Assembly: GCA_958298945.1 (NCBI GenBank)
Contig: OY282610.1
Location: 22,778,233-22,842,232 of the forward strand
Source: Atherix ibis
Lineage: Eukaryota; Arthropoda; Insecta; Diptera; Athericidae
DNA: 64,000 nt
Direction: 5' to 3'
Positions 57,369 through 64,000 of this stretch are shown piece by piece. Under the pieces are notes generated by a model. That model worked only from the letters and a program-made list of their open reading frames with translations, made no database searches and was not told the DNA's origin. A program made the translations under genes and the position numbers. Within the stretch, counting starts at the first letter, position 1. Each line of letters starts with the position of its first letter.

Positions 57369-57474
57369 TCGACTTGCGGATAGTAGATCCTTAATGCGAT
57401 TCCAACTTAGATCGTGACAAGAAGGGGAAGTTATTTCGACTTGTGGATAGTAGATCCTTAATGCGGTTCCAACT
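57369..57474. repeat. 39-bp direct repeat, two copies 67 bp apart
   Basis: Copies at 57369-57407 and 57436-57474 differ at two positions (tcgacttgYggatagtagat followed by ccttaatgcgRttccaact). They lie in the gap between two convergent genes of the small helical family. Confidence 0.95.
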
Positions 57475-57682
57475 GAAAAAGCGGCAATTCACGTAAAAAA
57501 TACGTCGTTCCCATCCATGCTTTTTAGAAGCGCTTTAGGTCTACATGGTTTCGAGATCACTTCTCCATAGCTTTGGAGGTATTTTAGAGCGAAGGCGATA
57601 AAATTATACACAACAAGTTACTGTATAAAAATTTATTAAAGCTTCATTATGAAATTGCACAATTAAGAGTTATAGATTATTT

Positions 57683-57688
57683 TTTATT
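57683..57688 (-). terminator. Polyadenylation signal AATAAA (102-aa gene)
   Basis: Canonical hexamer on the minus strand, about 10 bases after the stop codon; unusually close. Confidence 0.4.
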
Positions 57689-57697
57689 CATGAATAT

Positions 57698-58006
57698 TTA
57701 ATCTTTTTCCAATTTGTAACGTAACTTTCTTGCCAAAGAGATGAGGTCTTTCATGCATATTAAAATATATTCCATGTCGTCGGAGTGCACTCCTGCAGGT
57801 CGCTTATTGAATTCCTGCATGACATGGTCCAAAAATTCACTTACAAGATCATTATTTGACGCGAAAATTAAGACCGTCGATTGAACACTTGCAGCGCTTG
57901 GATTAGAACGCACCACCTCCAATTTTTCGATTATCAATTTGTATAAACGCAATTGATCCTCGCATATTGTTTCGAAAAAATCTTCAACCTTGTCCATCAA
58001 TCCCAT
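57698..58006 (-). CDS. Small helical protein, family member 3 (102 aa)
   Basis: Uninterrupted minus-strand frame from ATG 58006 to the stop at 57698. The ATG lies about 32 bases after a well-formed leader intron. The protein is all-helical by eye with no signal peptide and ends in a charged helix (SLARKLRYKLEKD). It aligns with members 1 and 2 in three blocks: FFETICEDQLRLYKLIIEK (residues 10-28), EFLDHVMQEFN (57-67) and DDMEYIL (76-82). Spacing between blocks 2 and 3 is 8 residues, against 11 in the others. It is convergent with member 2. The product is unknown; a cytosolic helical-bundle role is a guess. Confidence 0.65.
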   Translation of the reverse strand: MGLMDKVEDFFETICEDQLRLYKLIIEKLEVVRSNPSAASVQSTVLIFASNNDLVSEFLDHVMQEFNKRPAGVHSDDMEYILICMKDLISLARKLRYKLEKD

Positions 58007-58038
58007 CTTGATTGCGTTTGTATACGTTGATTTTTACT

Positions 58039-58126
58039 CTAAAACCATTTAAATTCAATATTATTATTGTTAATAATTTATTACATAAAGATTCAAAATT
58101 ACATAAAAGCATGCATAAAATCTTAC
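58039..58126 (-). other. Proposed 5' UTR intron of the 102-aa gene
   Basis: On the minus strand the donor TTTTCCG|GTAAGA and acceptor taaatggttttag|AG give an 88-bp intron just upstream of the ATG. It is the clearest of the three leader introns in this family. Confidence 0.55.
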
Positions 58127-58454
58127 CGGAAAATTGTATTTGTAAGCTGCTCTTGTCTCGAGTTCTTAAAATTTAATGTTAGACTACCTGATTCGCACGC
58201 CTACTAAATATGAATAAGATGTCAATTATTTTTTTAAAGTTTCCGTTCACGTTTCCATGTGAAGTTTGCTTCAATTTTATAAACTATAATATTTTTCAAT
58301 AAAAATTGAATAAATAAAAATTAATAATTAATTTTTTTTGTAAATTTTAAAAAGGGACGAAAGAAGATCTTTCGGTTTTAGATATAATGAATATTTGAAA
58401 TTTTTAGCGTTTTTTTTTAGTAAACAAATTAATAAATTTAAAATTTTTTTTAAA

Positions 58455-61372
58455 TACACCTATACCTCGCTTTACAGCCTAGATACGTGCCACGAATCCA
58501 ATGGGATCGGTTCCAAATTTGTTAAATATGTAACAGGGTTTATCATTCAAAATGTATTTTATCTTTTTATTTCATTTAAATCAAAAATACATACATAACA
58601 AGTACATACATTTGTACATAAAATAATAACAATAATCTATAAAGAAAAATGAAAAAACTTCATGTTACATAAAATATGTGTATGTATACATACATAATTT
58701 TTTTAAGAATAGCTTTAATCTAAAGATAAGAAGTAGGATGGTAACCTGCAAATCACTGTCGTCATCATTTTTCGATGGTAAGGCTAGGCCTGGCTTAAGA
58801 AAAATGTCCAACGTAGTTTGTCTTGCCTTCTTGTCTATTTCGTTCTTCAGTGATTTAAAATACGAAGGTCGTTCAATAAGTCCTTAGAAAAAGATGGAAA
58901 AAAACTAGGATTTCGAAAGTTCTGCAAAATACTCATCCGTTTGAGCAATGACGTCCTCGTTGGAAGTGAACCGTCGTCCGCCAAGCCATTTCTTCAGATT
59001 GGGGAAAAGAAAATAGTCACTCGGGGCCAAATCTGGTGAATAAGCGGGATGCTGCAACAATTCCATTCTCAATTCCACAATTTTGGTCATGGAAACAGCG
59101 CAGGTGTGCACACGCCCATAGTCCTGATGCAAGAGGATTTTTTTCTTCTTCAGATGGGGGCGTTTCTCTTTGATTTCCTCGGTCAACCGTTGCAATAACG
59201 ACGCGTAATACGCTCCTCTTATTGTTTTTCCTTTTTCCAAGTAGTCAATAAAAATGATGCCCTGCGAATCCCAAAAGACCGTGGCCATCACCTTGCCGGC
59301 CGATGGCACAGTTTTTGCCTTCTTCGGAGCCCGTTCACCCTTGAAAATCCACTGTGATGACTGTCTCTTCGTTTCTGGAGTGTAGTAGTGTATCCAGGTT
59401 TCGTCCACAGTGACATATCGACGAAGGAATTCGGCAGGATTGCGATGAAAGAGTGCCAACATAGCCTCCAGAGTCCACTACACGATTGCGCTTATTCTCG
59501 TCTGAGAGTAAACGCGGCACCCATCTTGCCGAAATTTTTTTCACAGACAATTTTTCATGCAAATTTGAAGCGACTGTACCTTGTGATATGCCAGTGGCCT
59601 CAACTAATTCGCGCACTTTAATTCGCCGATCGTTCAAAATCAGAACGTGGATTTTGTCGATGATTTCAGGAGTAGACACCTCAACTGGGCGTCCTGAACG
59701 ATGTTCATCTTTTGTGGATGAACGGCCACGTTTAAATTCATTCACCCAATTGTAAACCGTCGCAAACACAGGTCCAGATGCGCCATGAACTGCATCCAAC
59801 TCGGCTTTGATTTCTTTCGGGCTTAAGCCTTTCAAATGCAGATGTTTGATGACAGCCCTAAACTCGCTTTTTTCCATTGTTATGCACAAATAAATGTCGT
59901 GAACTTTAATCGACGATAGAAATTGACCTACGCTATGGATCGAGCTGAAATTTTGACAGCTTTCCTGTCGATAATGCTACTTACAAAAAAAATCTTTACC
60001 GACACTACGAGCGCAATTTCTCGGATTATCTAAGGACTTATTGAACGACCCTCGTAGCTAATGGCTGAGTTAATTCCTCGAGAAACTTTAGCGCTACGTT
60101 CGACGTCAGGATGGTTTTCAAGGAGGATGTTTATTCCTTGATCGAAATAGGAAAAAGCTTTCGACAAATTTTTTGATGTTAGCTGTTTGGATACAACAGG
60201 CTCTGTCTCTTCATCAAACGCCGGTTCTGCTTGCAACTGAATGAGTTCCTCACATGAAAGGGGTTCCCTATCAGCTTCAAGTAGATCAAGCACATGACCT
60301 TCGTTCAAACCTTCAAAGCCGAGATCATGTGCTAGATCCAAAATGTTTTGCCTAATTTCAGGAAGGAAATTAACTTCTGCATTTGTAATTTTACACATTC
60401 TGGCCATATTTTTTTCCAATCATGGTTCATTGTTGTTAATTTTATTTCCTTCCATGATTCACTGATGCTGTCAATAGCTTTTTCCAGAATGTTTAAATTG
60501 AAGATTTACCATCGGTTTCCCTTATAAGTTGTCGGAAAGTTCGGCGTAGGTAATATGCCTTAAAAGTGGCTATTGCACCCTGATCCATTGGTTGGATCAG
60601 AGCTGTTGTATTTTTCGGAAGGTACTCAATCATGAAATATTCAGATTGTAGTTCGGATAAATTAGTAGGATGCCCTAGTGCATTATCTAAAATTAGCAAA
60701 GCCTTGTTGCTTAAGTTATTGTCTCGCAAATATTTTTTTCACTTCTGTACTAAAGTAATTTTTGAACCAATCCTCTAAAGTAGCTTTAGTCATCCAAGCT
60801 TTCTTGTTGGATCTCCATATGACGGGTAATTGATGTTTATTTAGTCCTTTAAGAGGCCTTGGATTTTCCGACAAATATCCGCGGCATTTGCACCAAATAG
60901 CAAAGTTAATCGTTCTTTAGACACCTTATAACCAGGCGCAGATTTTTCGGTTTTTGAAATGTATGTGCGATCAGGCATTCGCTTCCAATAAAGCCCTGTT
61001 TTGTCTACGTTAAATGCTTGTTCAGGTTTATAACCACCTCTTTCAATAATTCCCTTTAAAATGTTGGGATATTCTCTAGATGCGGCCTCATAGGCGCTAG
61101 CTGCTTCACCTTTCATTTTCAAATTATGCAAATTAAATCTTTTTTTTAAATTTTTCAAACCATCCTCGGCTTCTTAGGAATGTGATATCTTCAGCAGATT
61201 CTTCGGTATCTCCATTCTTCAATATGTAGATATAGCCACATCGAAAAAATGTTTTTTTTTGCCGTTATAGCGAAACATTTTAGGCCGTAAATCGAAAACG
61301 TGCCTTAATTGATGAGGGCCTTTATAGCGAAATGCCGTAAACAGAGCGGCCGTATAGCGATGTATGGGTGTA
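58455..61372 (-). mobile_element. Tigger/pogo-like transposon, decayed, interrupted by a mariner
   Basis: Ends tacacctatacctcgctttac (58455 onward) and the complement of gtatagcgatgtatgggtgta (to 61372) form imperfect inverted repeats of pogo/Tigger type starting at TA. The minus strand encodes a jerky/Tigger transposase. A DNA-binding segment ends around 61160 (SRGWFEKFKKRFNLHNLK). The DDE_1 domain has FNVDKTGLYWKRMPDRTYIS (first Asp), ALLILDNALGHPTNLSELQS (second) and TALIQPMDQGAIATFK (third). The C-terminal region at 60419-60060 continues at 58862-58780 beyond the inserted mariner. Single-base frameshifts at about 61150, 60735, 60485 and 60400 break the frame, the first two in poly-A. Most of the N-terminal HTH region is missing. 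Confidence 0.85.
58863..60054 (-). mobile_element. Mariner copy 2, inserted in the Tigger reading frame
   Basis: Same family as the copies at 41615 and 61442, with TA duplications at 58861-58862 and 60055-60056. The minus-strand frame opens at ATG 59877 (MEKSEFRAVIKHLHLKG). One extra G near 59467 shifts the frame after RNRVVDS; the rest (ALFHRNPAEFLRRYVTVDET and onward) is open to a TAG after FAELSKS at 58905. All three catalytic Asp codons are present (VTVDETW, LHQDYGRVH, SPDLAPSDYF), but the Asn after the second Asp is Tyr and the last ~25 codons are deleted. Removing the element and one TA rejoins the host frame as INSAISYFKSLKNEIDKK. Confidence 0.92.
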
Positions 61373-61441
61373 CTGCTTCCAAAACCCAAGCCGTAACTTA
61401 TATGAGATATTACACATTTATGCTGGGAGCGATAGAAGGTA

Positions 61442-62725
61442 CGAGGGTCGTTCAATAAGTCCTTAGAAAATCCAAGAAATTGCGCTCGTAGTGTCGGTTT
61501 TTTTTGTAAGTAGCATTATGGACAGGAAAGCAGTCAAAATTTCAGCTCGATCCATAGCGTAGGTCAATTTCTATCGTCGATTAAAGTGAACGACATTTAT
61601 TTGTGCATAACAATGGAAAAAAGCGAGTTTAGGGCTGTCATCAAACATGTCCATTTGAAAGGCTTAAGCCCGAAAGAAATCAAAGCCGAGTTGGATGCAG
61701 TTCATGGCACATCTGCACCTGTGTTTGCGACGGTTTACAATTGGGTGAATGAATTTAAACGTGGCCGTTCATCAACAAAAGATGAACATCGTTCAGGACG
61801 CCCAGTTGAGGTGTCTACTCCTGAAATCATCGACAAAATCCACGATCTGATTTTGAACGATCGGCGAATTAAAGTGCGCGAATTAGTTGAGGCCACGGGC
61901 ATATCACAAGGTACAGTCGCTTCAATTTTGCATGAAAAATTGTCTGTGAAAAAAATTTCGGCAAGATGGGTAACGCGTTTGCTCTCAGAGGAGAATAAGC
62001 GCAATCGTGTAGTGGACTCTGAGGCTATGTTGGCACTCTTTCATCGCAATCCTGCTGAATTCCTTTGTCGATATGTCACTGTGGACAAAACCTGGATACA
62101 CTACTACACTCCAGAAACGAAGAGACAGTCATCACAGTGGATTTTCAAGGGTGAATGGGCTCCGAAGAAGGCAAAAACTGTGCCATCGGCCGGCAAGGTG
62201 ATGGCCACGGTCTTTTGGGATTCGAAGGGCATCATTTTTATTGACTACTTGGAAAAAGGAAAAACAATAAGAGGAGCGTATTACGCGTCGTTATTGCAAC
62301 GGTTGACCGAGGAAATCAAAGAGAAACGCCCCCATCTGAAGAAGAAAAAAATCCTCTTGCATCAGGACAATGCGCGTGTGCACACCTGCGCTGTTTCCAT
62401 GGTCAAAATTGTGGAATTGAGAATGGAATTGTTGCAGCATCCCGCTTATTCACCAGATTTGGCCCCGAGTGACTATTTTCTTTTCCCCAATCTGAAGAAA
62501 TGGCTTGGCGGACGACGGTTGACTTCCAACGAGGACGTCATTGCTCAAACGGATGAGTATTTTGCAGAACTTCCGAAATCCTATTTTTTGGACGGGATGA
62601 AAATTTTGGAAAAACGGTTCGAAAAGTGTATAGTGCTAAAAGGAGATTCTATTGAAAAATAATTTTTTTTTTTTTTAAAACAGTTTCTTTCTATCTTTTT
62701 CTAAGGACTTATTGAACGACCCTCG
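61442..62725 (+). mobile_element. Mariner copy 3, structurally complete
   Basis: TA duplications at 61440-61441 and 62726-62727 flank inverted repeats cgagggtcgttcaataagtc and its complement. It contains a full-length uninterrupted transposase frame. Length is 1284 bp, typical for mariner. It inserted about 70 bp beyond the outer end of the Tigger element. Confidence 0.95.
61613..62662 (+). CDS. Mariner transposase, full-length frame (349 aa)
   Basis: The encoded enzyme family cuts at the element ends and inserts into TA sites in nuclear DNA. ATG 61613 is chosen because the sister copies share MEKSEFRAVIKHVHLKGLSP and the upstream in-frame ATG at 61586 lies in the leader. Residues 1-115 carry the paired helix-turn-helix region (ATVYNWVNEFKRG and ELVEATGISQGTVASILHEK). 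The catalytic triad is D158, D252 (LLHQDNARVH) and D287 (YSPDLAPSD), giving the DD34D spacing. Three residues differ from both sister copies: T121 for Pro, C152 for Arg and, directly after D158, K159 for Glu. The K159 change hits a strongly conserved position and may impair activity even though the frame is intact. Confidence 0.92.
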   Translation: MEKSEFRAVIKHVHLKGLSPKEIKAELDAVHGTSAPVFATVYNWVNEFKRGRSSTKDEHRSGRPVEVSTPEIIDKIHDLILNDRRIKVRELVEATGISQGTVASILHEKLSVKKISARWVTRLLSEENKRNRVVDSEAMLALFHRNPAEFLCRYVTVDKTWIHYYTPETKRQSSQWIFKGEWAPKKAKTVPSAGKVMATVFWDSKGIIFIDYLEKGKTIRGAYYASLLQRLTEEIKEKRPHLKKKKILLHQDNARVHTCAVSMVKIVELRMELLQHPAYSPDLAPSDYFLFPNLKKWLGGRRLTSNEDVIAQTDEYFAELPKSYFLDGMKILEKRFEKCIVLKGDSIEK

Positions 62726-62727
62726 TA

Positions 62728-64000
62728 TCGACAAATTTTTTATCAAATATACTCGCTCTGATATAACTAAACTTCTATAATTCATTGATTTGCAGTTTTA
62801 GAAATTGTTTTTCTTTTCTTGTAAATCGCTAACATAAATAAACATTGAATTTTTAGGCATGATTTTGAACTGCTTTAATTTTTTTTTGGGTTTATTTTTC
62901 GATCGTTGCACTGCCATTTAGCTAACGTTGTAATAGTGGATTTTGAGAGGAAGTGCAGCTTTGAGAAGGACATCACGTGATAAATAAATACATATTTAGA
63001 CAATGTATGAAAAGCATTCGTTCACTCGTCATTCTAAGGAAACATATTTTGTGATGAAAATGATATGACAATAAATACGCTAAGATGCGATATGAATTGT
63101 TTCCCTTGAGTTTATGGGAAAATATTGTTGGTAGTTATCCACATTGAAACAGGCAAAATATGAGTAAATAAAAGAACTTCTCACATTATTGCTCGTAATT
63201 TATGAGCATGTCCTGGCAATGTAGAGTGTGTCCTGCCCGCCAATAGAAAAGAGTAGCAAAAGCTTATAAAAATATTCGATATTCGATTTTTGCCAATATT
63301 GATTAATAGAAAATAAAAGAGACATCCTCGACTAATTATCTAGATGGTATACTGATGACTCTTTATTTATGCGGAAGTCTTTCTTACTCCACCGGAACAA
63401 AAAAGAAGCGACTACATGTGTGCATACTTTTGTATGACCATATAAATAATAATCTAGTATTAATATTGCCATCTAATCCGTCTCCTTTTAATAGTAATAC
63501 TATAGAAATCATTAATTGACTTGCTGATATTAGGCAAATATAATTGAACGTTCAGATAGACTAATTGATTTTCTTTGAATACATTTTTCTGTATGCCTAT
63601 CTACTGATATGGTATGTTTAGTTAGCAATAAGGAAATACTTCGTCTTATGTTGGAATTCGTTCAAATTCAATGAAGAGTCTACTAAACTGTAACCAAAAG
63701 TATAAACAATTTCGTAGCATACGAAGTGAATTGTGAAAATTATCGTTGACTGATATGGGGGGACACCAATTGCCATGGAGTCGTAAATCATTTACAATAT
63801 TTTATTTAATAATTTTAATTTTAATTTTCATTTTTTTTCCTCATAATTATTACTGTATAATATAAACCATTTGTATAAGCGTTATTTTATCTCCTCTTTG
63901 CCTATACTGAAAATATTATTTTTTGATATTATTGTCATCAAATTTCCAAATGAAAAATTATTTATAATAAAGAAAAATTATAATTGAATTAATTTTCGCA
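62728..64000. other. Unique AT-rich DNA, nothing recognised
   Basis: No convincing frames, repeats or transposon ends up to the window edge. Confidence 0.45.

Overview
The window looks like nuclear DNA of an arthropod, most probably an insect. It is very AT-rich and full of homopolymer runs. It carries many mariner-family (DD34D) elements, Tigger/pogo-like and Harbinger remnants, Jockey-, R1- and RTE-type LINE fragments and a tRNA-derived retroposon head. Gene signals are eukaryotic: GT/AG introns and AATAAA polyadenylation signals. No prokaryotic operons, rRNA or CRISPR are visible. The insect order cannot be fixed from the sequence alone.

Layout. 1-780 holds diverged repeats. 781-8.0 kb is AT-rich low-complexity DNA with one striking palindrome (4617-4682) and one orphan candidate exon (8014-8335). 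8.7-10.4 kb holds a LINE fragment and a decayed mariner. 13.4-16.0 kb holds a 285-bp tandem repeat, a Harbinger remnant and a head-to-head rearranged mariner. 17.8-20.2 kb is a T-rich duplication split by a deleted mariner. 20.4-22.7 kb is a nest: a tRNA-headed RTE retroposon with 13-bp target-site duplications (TSDs), interrupted by an R1 LINE with its own 14-bp TSDs. 25.2-28.6 kb holds a mariner, a LINE and a Tc/mariner-like remnant.

30.6-35.7 kb is a candidate foldback element: two long inverted arms filled with short tandem subrepeats. 38.0-39.7 kb is a six-unit satellite with higher-order structure. 41.6-44.3 kb holds two mariners of different families. 44.6-46.6 kb is a Jockey-like LINE with 12-bp TSDs lying in a possible intron. 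58.5-62.7 kb holds a Tigger-like element with a mariner inserted in its reading frame, followed by a third mariner of the same family with an uninterrupted 349-aa transposase frame.

The most interesting host-like signal is at 52.9-58.2 kb. Three small genes (116, 115 and 102 codons) each have an uninterrupted coding exon, a nearby polyadenylation signal and an apparent intron ending just upstream of the ATG. Their predicted all-helical proteins share three aligned sequence blocks, so they look like diverged paralogues of one family that I do not recognise. The leader region of the middle gene lies between the arms of a ~145-bp inverted repeat. No metabolic pathway is apparent in the window. 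Frameshifts in several elements sit in A/T runs, so a few apparent breaks could be sequencing errors.
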